Positions 1 through 15,650 of a stretch of 64,000 bases of DNA are shown here, piece by piece. Position 1 is the stretch's first letter. Every line of letters begins with the position of its first letter. Made by a program: the position numbers and the translations under genes. The notes beneath the pieces were generated by a model. That model was not told where the DNA came from and ran no database searches. It worked only from the letters and a program-made list of their open reading frames with translations. Source of the stretch: Chrysomallon squamiferum (lineage: Eukaryota > Mollusca > Gastropoda > Neomphalida > Peltospiridae); NCBI GenBank assembly GCA_012295275.1, contig CM022671.1, positions 36,591,683-36,655,682 on the forward strand, written 5' to 3'.

Positions 1-12
1 GTTCAGTTTAGC

Positions 13-544
13 ATGATGTATAATTTGTTCGAGGTTGTTCGACTGTTGTCAGTTGGTAAAGAGCAGGGGGTGAAAAGAAAACATAAAATTTTTGTAAAGA
101 CGTATGCATGGAAGGAGGAAGGCGAAATAAGCCTTTTGGCTCTGGCCTGTTCCAATGGTAAGATAATAATTATAAATTTTAGTTTACGTATTTAACATTA
201 TTATTGTTTCTCAAAGGAAATGTTTGTTGCAAACTTCTTGGTAAAATAAATGATTAATGTAAAATCTTTAAATTTTAAAATTAACATAAGCCAGTATTTT
301 GTGGTTGGATATTGTATTAATCATTCAATGTTGGAAAAAAAAGAAGAAGTTAATACAAATAATATCAAATAGTAATTAAAAAATGGAATAATTCAGGTGA
401 AATCTATAAAAAGAAGTATTAAATCTGAAATAACATTAGATAAACTGTTATGTTAGCAAGCTTGTATCTGTCATAAACGTGACTCAGGTAGTGCTTATTG
501 AATATATGATTAGTAATCAAGCTGTTCTTTTATATTCTTGTTTT

Positions 545-609
<65 letters not shown>

Positions 610-877
610 TAATCCTAGAATATGTTTTTAAATTTTAAATGTTGACACTATAGTTATGATTCAAATTGTTTAAATTAATGCTGTTTATTTTCTTACAGAT
701 AGTATACTTTTAAGATACAGTCTCTTTGGGAAGGCACCAGTTATCAAGCAGTTGCCATGGTTACCAGACAGAGTGATTGTGTCAATGTGCTTTGATCCTA
801 CTGTAACCTGGCTGCTGATACTGACAGAAACTCCACAACTTTTCATAATCCCTGCATTTTCATTATTGGCAAGTTTT

Positions 878-953
<76 letters not shown>

Positions 954-3900
954 GGAGGGAGAGAGAGAGAAGTGATTTTATGAAATGTGTGAAGGTGATA
1001 AATAGAAATGTTTATATGAATTAGCACAATACATTTGACACATTTCACATTTAATAGTTTTGAATTTGAAACAATGGATTTCATGCATGTTCAGATTGAA
1101 TACAGCAAAGAACAATAAGAAATAAAAAATTTGCTAACAACAGAATACTAAAACTGTATTTGGGTAATTAGATAAAATAATAAATAAATATTTTGTTAAT
1201 TGCAGGAACCAAATGTTCGAGTTAATCAGATCTGGAGGACTGATGATGTCACTTGTGTTACCATGGAGAAACTAAAAGGTGAGGATAGTTTGTCATTTCT
1301 TTCTCTGATGAACTAAGTTGATGTCAGATACATTTTAAATAAGTGTGTTTTTTTTAATTAAGTGTCCGTGTTTTTTAATTAAGTGTCCGTGTTTTTGTCT
1401 GCTATGTTAGATGAACAATCCATAAGTCTTACAATGAAAGTATTCTTTAATGTTTTTATTTCTCTCTCTGTCCATTTTTACATTTCATAATATCATTACA
1501 TAAGTAATTGTAACTATGTGTTGTACATATATATGCATGTGTGTGTGAATATTTGTGTCAGTATGACTGCATTGTGTGTTTTTGTGTGCGTTTACATGTA
1601 TATATGTATAGGATATGCATCTGTCCTTTTTGTCTCTATGTTGGTAGATATATATATATCTGGGTATGTCTTTGTGTGAATGTGTGTCTTGGTTAGTGTT
1701 TATTTTGTGATTATTTTACAGATAATGTGACTGTTACAAAATGGTGGCACACGTTTGATGATCAGCAGATTGCTATCATTGGATCAAAGGTAAGAATTAA
1801 AACTAATTAAAACAGGTGTTAATGTCAGAGCCTGGTCCTGTCTCTCAGTCACATTATAACAAGACAGTATCGCAGAATTAAATAACTGGTAACTGGATTT
1901 TATTTATTGAATCTGGTTTGATGAGGTAAAAGAAGCAACAGAAAAGATAAAATTATATACAGACAGATGAATGGAAGATTTTCTGTTTTCTAATAAAATA
2001 AGAATTTAACAAAAGTTTATGTTGTTACTTGTTTATGTAGTGAAGAATTTTAACATGTTAATAACTGAAGTGTTTGTTTTACACAGAGTGGAGAGATTGT
2101 GTTTGTAGATTTGTTACAACACAAAGTGGTGGCCACTGCACAGGTAGACAAACCTGTGAGAAAACTTGAACTTGTACAGAATGACACACAGACAGACACA
2201 TATCTTCTGGTTTGTTTTTACAGCATTGAATTTGATATTATTTTAATTAATTACTCAGTGGGTTTTTTTTGTTTTTTTTTATGATAAATTTCTAAAAAAA
2301 AAGTTTTTATGCTTTAGATGATAAACATAATAAATATATTTTTACATATAAACATCAAATTCTCTTTAAATTAATTTTTTCTTTATTTTCCATCCAGAGT
2401 AATCATAATATCTTTTATGTTGAATTTCATTTCTACTGAAATTGTTTGTTTGTTTACCAGATTACTGCGGTCAGCGGTCAGCAGTGGAAACTTGTGTTGG
2501 AGACACACAGTGAGATGGTCAGTCAGCTGTCACATGACACAGGTGTGAGACAGGTGTCTGGTGCTGCACACAGACATCCAGTAAAAAACATACTTACTGC
2601 TGCAGGTAACTGTGTTTTATATACATACAGGCACTTTATACACTGTAATTATATCATATGTACAGCTATTGTATATTGTTGACATTGTAATTATATATAT
2701 ATAAAATTTTGTACTTTGTTAATTATTTCTTCTAAAATTTATCTTCTAAGCATATATTTGACTACTATCTATACAGAAATTTTATCTTGTCAAAAATGAT
2801 TACTATATCATTGCTACCAGTAAATCTGTCCTGTGTACAGGTGTGATTCTTTGTGTGTGATATATGTTTGATATTTAAATTGTTTGTGATTCTAGAAGAA
2901 GACAAAGAAACATTTGTTCCAGTTCAGTACACACAGTTTCAGAGATCTGTCACACTGACGTCACAGTATGCAAGAAGTCGACACTTTGTGATAGCTCACT
3001 GTGACAAGTCATCTACATTACAGGTAACATACAGTAATATTGATTGTACACAGGTATATTACAGGTAAATTACAGGTAACATACAGTAATGTCGATTGTA
3101 TACACAGGTATATTACAGGTAACATACAGTAATGTTGATTGTATACACAGATATATTACAGGTAACATACAGTAATGTTGATTGTATACACAGGTATATA
3201 GGTATATTGCAGGTAACATACATTAATGTTGATTGTATACACAGGTATATTACAGGTAACATACAGTGATGTTGATTGTATTCACAGGTATATTACAGAT
3301 CACATACAGTAATGTTGATTTAATACACAGATACATTATAGGTAGCATGCAGTTATAATATAGATTGTGTACACAGGTATATTGTAGGTAACATGATATA
3401 ATGTAGATTGTATAAACAGATATATTTTAATTATGTTACAGGTATATTATAGGTATATTACTGGTAACAATGTTTTTATTGACAAACATCAGATCCCAGA
3501 ACCTTGCCTAGGCACTAGGAAAATATCAGTTTAAAAATTTATAAACAATAAATTTAAAAAACATAATTAAAAGAATAAAAATTCAACATTTGAGCATAGA
3601 CCAAGTGTAATTTGAAAAAAGATCACCCCTCTGTGCTCAGATGTCTGGACTCCCCCTAAGAAACACTTCTTCATACTATTTTATCTGCAAACTTAAGACA
3701 AGAATAAACAAACATGAAGACAGACATTAGTGATGAACTAACAGCGTAATGGACAGTTGAACAGACACTCAGTACTAATACACCTGCTATTAAATTTGGC
3801 TGAGGGATAAAGTCAGACAGTTAAATACACCACGCAGGCCATTTCTTTCCTTGTTTGTGCCATTAAAATAGGGAGTTACCGCCTAACTTGGTTTCCGTGG

Positions 3901-6900
3901 CAAACTAAAGGTTTTGTATAATGTGTGATTCTATGGAAAAATTCATGGCCTATAAAAACACACAGACACAATTTCATACTGAAAGTTTCATGTACATGTG
4001 ATCTTCACTCACACATTTGGCTTGTTCTGGTCAGCCTGGTGTTTCTTGACACTGAGTCTACCTGATTATTAGTCTCTGTGTGAAATAAATGAGGATAAAA
4101 AAAATGAAATTTATTTATTTTTCAAAACTGTCGTTGATTTGCAGAAATGTTTTCAGTGCCCTAGACAACTCCTACTTTGCCTGTATGGTATCACCTGCCC
4201 TGTCTGCATTGTTTATAAAACTTGTTATTTGATACTTGTATGAAAGTGTTTACATTAGATAAGTAAAAACAATACATACTGAAACTTTTAAATTCTAAAA
4301 CACAGGTGGTGAGAGTGATATATAGCACTCTCCTCTCTTTGTCTACATACACACTTTTAAATTTTAAAATACAGGTGTATGACAGTGATCTACAGCACTC
4401 TCCTCTCTTTGTCTACATACACACTTTTAAATTTTAAAATACAGGTATACGACAGTGATCTACAGCACTCTCCTCTCTTTGTCTACATACACACTTTTAA
4501 ATTTTGAAATACAGGTATACGACAGTGATCTACAGCACTCTCCTCTCTTTGTCTACATACACACTTTTAAATTTTAAAATACAGGTGTATGACAGTGATC
4601 TACAGCACTCTCCTCTCTTTGTCTACAAACTGCCCGTCAGCGTGTACAACGTTGTCCTCACAGACAGACTGGTGTTCTGTGTGTCTCGACTGAGTGGCAA
4701 GAAACTTCTTGTTCTGTCCAGTCAAAGATCAGAGGTCTCTCTCGATAGTCAGCAGGTTTGTTGTGTTACACTTAAATATTCCTATTTCTTTACGTTTCTT
4801 TTATCTTTTGAGAACTTAATAAATATCTGTTTAAATTTTCATTGTTTATATATTAACATTGTAGATGATGTGGATGTAAAACTGTAGTTTGTTGTAAAGT
4901 ATGGGTAAATTCTCTGTGTAGCAAGGTATGCAATATGTTGTGATCTGTTCACTAGGAAGATGACAGTGGAGTGTGGTCTGGCATTTTATGTATAGGCATT
5001 GGAATAAATATAAAAAATCTAGAATTCTGACAGAACTGATTGAGAATATTGTAAAATAATTTGTGTTGTAGACAATTACAAACTGACAGATACACAAAGT
5101 ACAGACAGGTTTTCACTGACGTAAACTGATTTGTGTTGTAGACAGACATACAGAGTACAGACAGGTTTTCACTCGTGGTATGTTTTTTACTTAAGTCTTT
5201 TTGCATTGTTTCTTTGGCATTTTGTGCTTTTTGGTTTGCTTTGTTTGTTTCAGTTTTGTTTATGATCGTTTGCATGTTTTCTCAGTTTTTATTTTGTATC
5301 TTGTATTATAATTGTTGTTGTTGTGTTGTATTGTATTATATTATATATATTTTTTTATTTATAATTGAATTGTTGTTCCTGCTTTATTTTGTTCAGCATG
5401 TGTTAGCTTGTTTTCGGTCTTGTTATCATATTCTTGTTTCTTTTTCTTTTATAGCTGTGAGATAGATCAAACCTTTATTATTCAATTTGTTTTCTCTCTT
5501 TATTTATTTCTCTTTTAATTCTAATTTTTTTATTCTTTTATTGGGTTTTAGAATTTAATTCATGCATCTCACAAATGCATGCAGTTGTAGCAGTATTGTC
5601 ATGTTTTTATTTTGTGTGTGTATATTTGGTTTTTTTTTTTGGTAAACTGTTATCAGATTATAATGTTTAGATTTTTATATTAGGCCTGAAAAAATAGTAT
5701 TAATTGAAATTATTCATACAGAGATAATTCAAAGATAATTGATAGTGTTATGATTCAGACAATAAACTGATTGATAATGTGTTAATGTTCAAACTGTTTG
5801 AAATTTACTAAAAAGAAAATTCATAGTTTTGTGACTAAAACTTAGTGCAGCTTGGTTAAAAAAAAACAAAAATGGGTAACTTGATGATTCAGGTATTTGT
5901 AATTTATATGATTTTTTTTGCAACCACCCTGTATTTTCTCACTAATTCAGACAGTACTGTTAGTGATAACACATTGTTTAATTAACACTGATGATGTATA
6001 ATGTAATGTGTGTAGGATTTCAACACAGAAGCTGTTGTGCAGCAGTTTGATCTGCCAGCCAATGAGACTATACTGGGAGTGGAAAAAAGAAAATTTCCAT
6101 TTTACTGGCATGACAACAAGGGTGATTACATATTTAGTTACCGTGGAAATGAGAGTGCAGCAGGATGTTCAGAGTGGATCGATGTCAAAAGTCACACAGT
6201 GCTGGAAGGTTGTGTGTTTGTCACCAACCAGGCAGTGTATGAGTGTAGACCTAGGTAAGTCAGTGCGTCTGTCCATGTGTGTGTGATTTATTTTTAGTAT
6301 ATTTTTACTAATACCTATATACATACATTTACAAACAACATAAACATACATATAGAAACACACACACACACACATACGCAGACACACCTCTATGCTTTCA
6401 CATTCCACTTTTTGAAAATACTAATTTGTATGTTTGTCTAATTGCTGTTTCAGTGTTTCACCTGAACACCTGTTTCTTCACCTGGCTATCACAAAACCTG
6501 ACCCTCGTCATGCTGAAACTCTTGCAGTCAACATCGGCTTAAATGTGACAACGTTGTTTGAACTTGCAGCTGACTGTTTGTTGAGAACAGGAGATGTTAC
6601 CAGAGCCATTCGACTTTATCATCTGTCTAAGGTATAACACACCCGTCTAATATGTAACACACCTGTCTAATATGTAACACACCTGTCTAATATGTAACAC
6701 ACCTGTCTAATATGTAACACACCGTCTAATATGTAACACACCTGTCTAATATGTAACACACCGTCTAATATGTAACACACATGTCTAATATGTAACACAC
6801 ATGTCTAATATGTAACACACCCATCTAATATGTAACACACCCGTCTAATATGTAACACACCTGTCTAACATATAACACACATATCTAACATATAACATCT

Positions 6901-9900
6901 AATATATATCACACGTCTAACATGTACCACAACTATCTAACACATAACACATTATACAATACACTGCAACTGTCTAATACATACACACCTATCTGACTTA
7001 CAACATGTCTAAGGCTTAACATAAAATATTTTAGACCTGCACATCAGTCATCCAAGTTTTGAGATTAAGAGACAAATTTTTCAGTGTTCCTATGTGAAAC
7101 GAGCTTCGAATCTAGCAAAGACTGGACACACACAGGAAGTGGTAGGCATGTTACATCACACTCTCAGAAACATGGAACTCTCCTCTGCGGAGAGGAAGGA
7201 ACTGGCAGACTTGTTGTTGTACTGTTACGTACATCAGCTGAAAGAACAGGCACAAAGTACACCGGCTGTCAGCAAGTCATTCAGGTGATTAATATTTTGC
7301 ATGTTCAGTTGTTTACACGTCAGACAATACTTCAGCAGTTTGTTCTGAGAGAGAGCAAACCTCAGGCTATGTTTAATGTTTACACACAAATAATTTTTCT
7401 AACCATATTCCTATTAAGATAAACACATACATACACTTTGATAGATCACACAACAGAAACAGGACTACTGGCGTATACAAGCAGGTTGGAGATGAACACA
7501 AACACAACTTGTAGAATTGCAGGTAAATGTTGTCAGTTAATTACACATTATATCTGTATATGTGCATGTGTGAGATATTTCTGTATATTTCTTTATTAGA
7601 AGAATAAAGACAGCATTTGTATTTCAGGTGTTTTCTTCATGAGGATTTCTCTTTCAGTGAAGAGGCAGCTCTAAATCTTCTCTGTGACAATTTTCTCTTT
7701 GACTGTTTGTTAGAGTTTGCCAAGGTAACAGCTGATCTGTAATCAAGTCTCATGTGTGTAATTATCTCTTTAATACGTAACCTAGAATTATCCACTGTTT
7801 AATATTTGATCTTTTCTACCTTTTTTTTGGTAATAATTGCATGTTCAAACTGTTATTTTGAATGACAGCATCATAAGCAATGCAAACAGTTTAGTTTAAA
7901 TTTATTCAAACTGAGATTTCATCACGGTTTCAAGTTACGGTCTATGATGTTTTCAAATCTGTAGCAGTATTATTTTTTCTCTGTGTTGCAGGGGAGAGGT
8001 TTGGTGATGGAGACTCTGAGTTTGCTGATATCAAAGTCTCAGTTCAGTGTGAACAAAGATCAGCTTGTCAGTCTCGCATCCAGAGGTTTCAGCAGTCACC
8101 TGTTGAAAGCTGGGAAAGGTAAACCTCACTGAGACACTAGGTACATATTTGTACTGGTGTATAATACATTCAACATACATCTCTACTTGTATGTAGTAAT
8201 TATTGAATATGAACTGCTTACACAAAATATGATAAATAAGTTAAATATCTCTCTGCTAGTCATGTAATAAGTATTTAGATTTAATCGATGCAGTAATAAA
8301 ATGTTTGCTTTGTTGACAGGATGTTTACTGCAGTGTTTACCAGCCGATGATCTTGTCAGTTTACTTCTAACTCAGCCACAGTTAGCAGTACTCAACATGC
8401 AGCTTATTGAGTCACAACTGAGTCAGCTTAGTGAGTCCAGCCTTGCAGCTTTAGCAGAAACCTTTGATCCTTCGAAACCTGTTATCAAGTCATTCCTTGC
8501 TCAAACTCACAGCTCACGTTATAGGTAACTGATTCCTTACTCAAACTCACAGCTCACAATATAGGTGACTGATTCGTTACTCAAACTCGCAACTCACATC
8601 ATAGGTAACTGATTCCTTACTCAAACTCACAGAACACGTTACAGGTAACAGATTCGTTATTCAGTAACACTGCTCACAGTAATTTGTATTCCTTAATCAA
8701 ACTCACCTTACAAATAGTTATAATTCTGGTTACAGATTGTAATACGCATTTTTCTCTCTGTAAACAAACAGCTTGTTTATTTCAGAACTGTCAGTGTGGG
8801 CAGCCTCTCCTCGCTCACCTCGTTTTCAAGTGATTCTGATGTCTCCATGGTAACCTGGTTTTTAACAAATATTTTTTTTATATCACAGCAGTAAGGAAAA
8901 AAAATCATGTTTTTAAATTTTAAAAAAATGTGATATTTAACTAAGACTGATAATTGAATATGGTGGTTTTCAGATTTATTCACATACGTATTTATTATTC
9001 ATCTGTTAGGTTAATACACATTTGTTTCACACTGCTTGTATCCAGATCTCAGGTTAAATACAAACTGCAAAATGATAAAAAAATAAATAAATAAATAAAT
9101 AAAATAAAATACTGGTGACTTTGACATTGAAGTTCTTTTTGAGTCAGGTAAATTCACTTGAATAAATTGTTAATAGACGAATAAGTTTTGCTTTGAAGAT
9201 ATTTTCAAATAGTTTGTCAGATCAAAACCTATATTGAATGTGAAAATATTTGTTACCAGTGAATTACTAATAAGTTGATACTTTTATTTACAACTATTTT
9301 TAATTTTTTTATTGTTTTTTGTTTTTGTTTTTATATATGTGTAGGTAATTTGTTTATTTCTCACAGATGAGTAATGGAAGACAGATCTGCAGACTTGTTG
9401 AGTTTTTTGTTCGTGTTGTGTTGTTACTCAGCAAACACAGAAATGTAAACATGAAAACGCTGAAACTTTCTCATTTTACCAGTGAGACAGAAACAAACCA
9501 GTCAAAACACCCAGTAAGACATATTATTATTTATTCAATAACATTTCATTCTTATCCTTGTTAATATCATCATCACCATCATCATCATCATCATCATCAT
9601 CATTATTATTATGATCATTATTATTATTTAAGTGGTTTATTTTACTGATAAGTTAATTTAAACAATTTGAGGTGGAGATTTCAGGGGAGACAACTAGAAG
9701 ACTTAAGTTACAGCGTTGTTTGATTGGTTGTCAGAGCTGTCACTCGGCTGTGATCAGAAACTCAGACCTCTACAGCTGGGGCAGCCCCAGCCATGGCAAG
9801 TGAGTTGTTCAGTCACAAACATCACAGAAACACCACAGAAAACACCACAGAAACATCACAGAAACATCACAGAAACACCACAGAAACACCACAGAAACAC

Positions 9901-12900
9901 CACAGAAACATCACACAAAATTAAACAAACATCTACAAACAAAAAGAAAACCAGGTGAAAACAACATGTAAGTGAATTATATATTTGGAACATACAGGTG
10001 AAAACAAGGTGTAAATTAATTATATATTTATACAGACAGAGAACTGACAGGTGAAAACAAGGTGTAAATTAATTATATATTTATATAGACTAGGACATGG
10101 AGAACTGACAGGTGAAAACAAGGTGTAAATTAATTATATATTTATACAGACATAGAGAACTGACAGGTGAAAACAAGGTGTAAATTAATTATATATTTAT
10201 ACAGACTAGGACATGGAGAACTGACAGGTGAAAACAAGGTGTGTGTTCCGAGTCGAGTGGAGGTTTTACACATGTTGCAGTTAAAAGTCCAGTCAGTTGG
10301 GTGTGGTCAGAACCACACCGTGGTCATCACAGAGCAGGGGGTCAGTATCCACTCTCCTTTTGTTTTTTTTAGAGATGTTTCAGTTTGTAGAGATGTTTTG
10401 TTTATAGATTGTTTGTTTTTTTCCTCATTATAGAGATGTTTTATATAATAGAAAAGTTTTTATTGTATACTGATAAAAGAAAAAACCAGTGTAAATATTT
10501 ACACTAAACAAATACAAAAGTTTTATTTTTCTTATACATGATAATTTTCAGATAAACTATAAACAATGTTCAGTATGTAGTTATTTGATCTGTATTAATG
10601 TCTTTATTTTGTTTTTATTATCATATATTTGTTTATTTAGAAAACTTTTTTTTCTTCAGGTATATGGCTGGGGCAGTTCCCACTATGGACAGGTTGGGGT
10701 GGGTACAAGACATTCATACAGCCGTCCGATGCTAATAGACACCATTGGACATAAAACATGTATAAGTGTTATCTGTGGTCACTATCACACCTTGATGCTC
10801 ACCGATGACTGTGAGTAAGTGTTGTTTATTATATAATGAGTGAGTGTTATTTATTATATAGTAAGTTATTTATTATATAGTAATTGTTATTTATGATATA
10901 GTGAGTAAGTTATTTATACTAAGTGCTATTTATTATATAGTGTTATTTATTATATAGTGAGTGTTATTTATTATATAGTAAGTGTTATTTATTATATAGT
11001 GAGTGAATGTTATTTACTATATAGTAAATGTTAGTGTTATTTTTTATATAGTGAGTGTTATTTATTATGCAGATAACATTATTTATCATTAGTTAGTGTT
11101 ATTTATCATGCAGTCAGTAAGTGTTATTTATAATGTTGTCAGTGTTATTTATCATGTAGTCAATGTTATATATCAGGCAGTAAATAAATGTTATTTGCAA
11201 TGTAGTAAGTATTCTTCAATGAAACATGTTTTGTTTTGTCAGACTGTACAGTTGGGGCTGGGGGGTGCATGGTCAGTTAGGTCACAGTGACCCAGAGGAC
11301 CGGCTGCTGCCCACTGTCGTCAAGTCTCTGGCAGGAAGGAATGTTGTGAAAATAGCCGCAGGCTACTGTCACAGTCTGGCACTCACAGAACAGGTACACA
11401 CTGTTTACACAGGCACTCACAGAACAGGTACACACTGTTTACACAGGTACACACTGTTTACACAGGCACACACTGTTTACACAGGCACACACTGTTTACA
11501 CAGGTACACACTGTTTACACAAGCACACAGTTTACACAAGCACACACTGTTTACACAGGTACACACTGTTTACATAGGTATACTTTGTTTACAAAGATAA
11601 TTGTCTACACTGTCAAACAGTTTACAGAGCTGCTCAGTGTTTACGCATTTACACGTAGTTTACACAGATGTGCAGATTTACACAGAAACAGACACGTGTA
11701 CAAACATACGTAAACATGATGTGTGTCTTTGACAGGGAGACCTCTACGTGTTTGGTTGTGGATACTTTGGACAGCTTGGTTTGGGGAATAATTTAAAACA
11801 GTCAACACCAAGAAAACTGGACACCATTGGCGAAAGCATCACAGTGATAGGAGCCAAGTATTTCACCTCAGTAAGTTTTTGCACACAACATTTCTCTGTG
11901 CTATTAACACCAAGTTTTGTAACAAGTTTTATAAATAAGTTTTGTGACAGATACTAAACCTGAGTTATGAAGAAGCAAGTACTAAGACTGAATTCTGTAA
12001 CTTGTTAAAGCTGATTTCTGCAGCCTGTACTGAAACCGAGTTTGTTGCAGATTGCTGTAACAGTGAGTAACAAAGTGTATGTGTGGGGATGTCACCCGTA
12101 TGGACTGCGTTGTTCTGCACAGATGCTGCGTCGTGCCAGACAGCATGGACAGCCACTGAGCGACCCCGTCAACAGCTTTCTCCTTCCAGCATGTGTTGAC
12201 ACAACGTACGTCAACGGAGACATCGTCCAGGTACAGACACAAATCTTTTCATAGTATTTTACCTCTCACACTTTTCACAGAGAAATTCACTGTCTCATGA
12301 GAAATACATAATTTTTGATATTATAAAACATCATCATAGAAATAACAATTCCTTCTTTTTTTTCATAATCTGTAATGTTTAATTTGAACTATGAAGCCAA
12401 AATAAATTAAATTTTAATGCAATTCAGTTAACTTTTTACAAATGAATTTTGTGAAATTTAAGTATTTTTAATTCATGTAGCTGCAGGAAGTTTACTCTGT
12501 GTACTTCTTACATTGGAGGGTGAAGTGCAGTTATGAAGTCTGTGAAGTTAATGTGTGAAGTATTTTTAATTCAGGTAACAGCTGGAAGTTTACACTGTGT
12601 AATTCTTACATCGGAGGGTGAAGTTTATGTCTGGGGTTACAACATGGACGGTCAGCTTGGTATTGGTACAAAGCAGGAAGAGGTAATCACATGGCTTTAC
12701 AAAACAACTTTTTCACTACAAGGTATTTGGTGTGAAAACAGTTGTGATGTTCTGTATGAATAACATTGTTTTTATCATGTCTCACTGTATCATCTCTCAC
12801 TGTATCATCTCTCACTGTATCATGTCTCACTGTATCATGTCTCGCTGTATCATCTCTCACTGTATAATCTCTCACTGTATCATGTCTCACTGTATAATCT

Positions 12901-15613
12901 CTCACTGTATCATCTCTCACTGTATCATGTCTCACTGTATCATGTCTCGCTGTATCATCTCTCACTGTATAATCTCTCACTGTATCATGTCTCACTGTAT
13001 CATGTCTCACTGTATAATCTCTCACTGTATCATGTCTGACTGTATCATCTCACTGTATCATCTCTCACTGTATCAATCTCTCACTGTATCATGTCTCACT
13101 GTATCATGTCTGACTGTATCATCTCTGACTGTATCATCTCTGACTGTATCATCTCTGACTGTATCATGTCTGACTGTATCATGTCTCACTGTATCATCTC
13201 TGAATGTATCATGTCTGACTGTATCATCTCTCACTGTATCATTTCTGACTATCATGTCTGACTGTATCATGTCTTACTGTATCATCTCTCACTGTATCAT
13301 GTCTGACTGTATCATGTCTCACTGTGTCATCACTCACAGTATCATCTCTGACTGTATCATGTCTCACTGTATAATCTCTGACTGTATCATGTCTGACTGT
13401 ATCATCTCTCACTGTATCATCTCTCACTGTATCATGTCTCACTGTATCATGTCTCACTGTATAATCTCTCACTGTATAATCTCTCACTGTATCATGTCTC
13501 ACTGTATCATCTCTCACTATCATGTCTCACTGTATCATGTCTTACTGTATCATCTCTGACTGTATCATCTATCACTGTATCATCTCTGACTGTATCATGT
13601 CTTACTGTATCATCTCTGACTGTATCATCTCTCACTGTATCATCTTTGACTGTATCATCTGACACTATCATCCAGTGGTTCAGTGCATGTTAGTTTAAAA
13701 ACTGATATTTAATATTTCTGTCACTGTTATTTGATTAGTTATTTGTTTAGGTAATCAGTTTACCAGTTAAATGGAACACATGTCAGTCTAATTAGTCACA
13801 GTACATTTTACTAGACTTCTCTTGGCAAACTCTTAACCTTGAATTACCAGTGTTTGTTATCTCACACGTTTTTTTGTTTGCTTTTAGAAAATTCCAAAAA
13901 TGCTGACAAAGATAAATGACTATCACATTGTGACAGTGGGAGCTGGAGGGGAGTACACCGTTGCTATGGATATCAATGGTCAGATTCTTGTGTGGGGTAA
14001 AAATGACACTGGACAGGTATGAGACAGTTTACTAAATTTTCAGTTAGTGATTTGTAGACCAGGGTATTAACTGACTGCATGTTACTTGTTATAGTCATTT
14101 AATGTTTTTTTTTTGTTTTTTTGAGAATGTAACATGTTTGTGTTAAAGCAAGTTAACAGTAAATGAAAATGTCTGGTTAACAGCTGGGACTAGACACCAG
14201 TGAGACGGGCAAGAAGAAACTTCACTCACATCATCAGCATCATGTGACCTCCACCTATGAAGTCCTGGCACCTGTAAAACTCACAGGGTTACCTCGTGAA
14301 GAGCACACAGTTCAGTTACCACAGCAACAGTCAGACAGTTCCGACTTGTGGGTACGTTTTCAGTTGCAACAACTTTGAAAATAACGTGTTAATTGTGCAG
14401 CATGATAATGTTATGTTTTGAGTACGTCAGTTAGATGAATGACACCAGGTTTTTTAAAAAAAACAAAACAAATATTTCAGCTCAAATGTTTAAAGGATTG
14501 CATGCTTCTTATGTTTGTGTGCACATATGTCTGTCTCAGTTATGATAGTACATAATTCTTTTTTTTTATTATTTTATTCTGATTATTTTCTGGTTTTTAT
14601 TATTTTAATCTGATTATTTTCTGGGTTTTTTTTTTTTATTAATTTTAATCAAATTATTATTATTTTTGTTTTTTTTATTATTTCAATTAGATTATTGTTC
14701 TAATATTTCAGTTGTATGATGATGATAAAGAAGATCAACTTTTAAATTTGTTACCTGATCTTGACACTGTGGGTGAAACGAAGTATTGTTGTAAAGTAAT
14801 TCCACTAGTAGTGAAGGTAATAATTACCTGTCTATGAGTCTGTCTGTCTGTATGTTATCTAGACAAAAACAATAAAACAACCTGTAATACTTATTACTGA
14901 TTTAGACTCAGTATTATCATTAAGTCATTTAATTTATAATGAAATGAATATTTATATATCATTAATTATGTCTTTACATACTTGTGTCAGTGTTTCTAAT
15001 CTCTACATGTATGTTGTATCTGTCTATATATTTTTCTCTACATTTTCCACTGTTGTATTAAATTTTACAAGATAAATTTTTCAATTCAGTGTTTATGTTT
15101 TTTTTCTTTAGCTGTGCTGATAGTGTACTAAAATATTTAATTCCAGTTCTTGTCTCATGTTTGCTGTGTTACTGACATCATACGACTTTGTGTTGACCAT
15201 TCTGATTGGCTGACAGCTGCTGACATCAGCATCCTGTTAGGAAATAACATTCAGGTAGTAAATACTGTTTTGTTGTGAAGTAATCACTACTACATTTGAG
15301 ATGGTCAGAAAACTTATTTCACTTAGAAATCTTCAGATAGGCTTTGTGTTATTATTTGTGAATGTTGACTGATGTTAAAGGCTCTGTTTTGTTATTTATG
15401 AATGTTGATTTATGTTAAAGGCTCTGTGTTATTATTTATGAATGTTGATTGATGTTAAAGGCTCTGTGTTATTACATATGAATGTTGATTGATGTTACAG
15501 GCTCTCTGTTACCATCTACAAGCTGTGTCTCAGATGGATGGAGACAAGAAGAGTGAACTGTCAGCACAGATAGCTCAGTACCACATCAGGTGTCTTATTA
15601 CTTTCATACAGCA

Positions 15614-15650
<37 letters not shown>

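Noticed and set aside
12732-13559. 275-residue forward open frame with its reverse-strand counterparts
   Set aside because: Entirely the 15-bp TGTATCATCTCTCAC repeat; Ser/His/Ile monotony on one strand and Asp/Thr/Val on the other, inside an intron.
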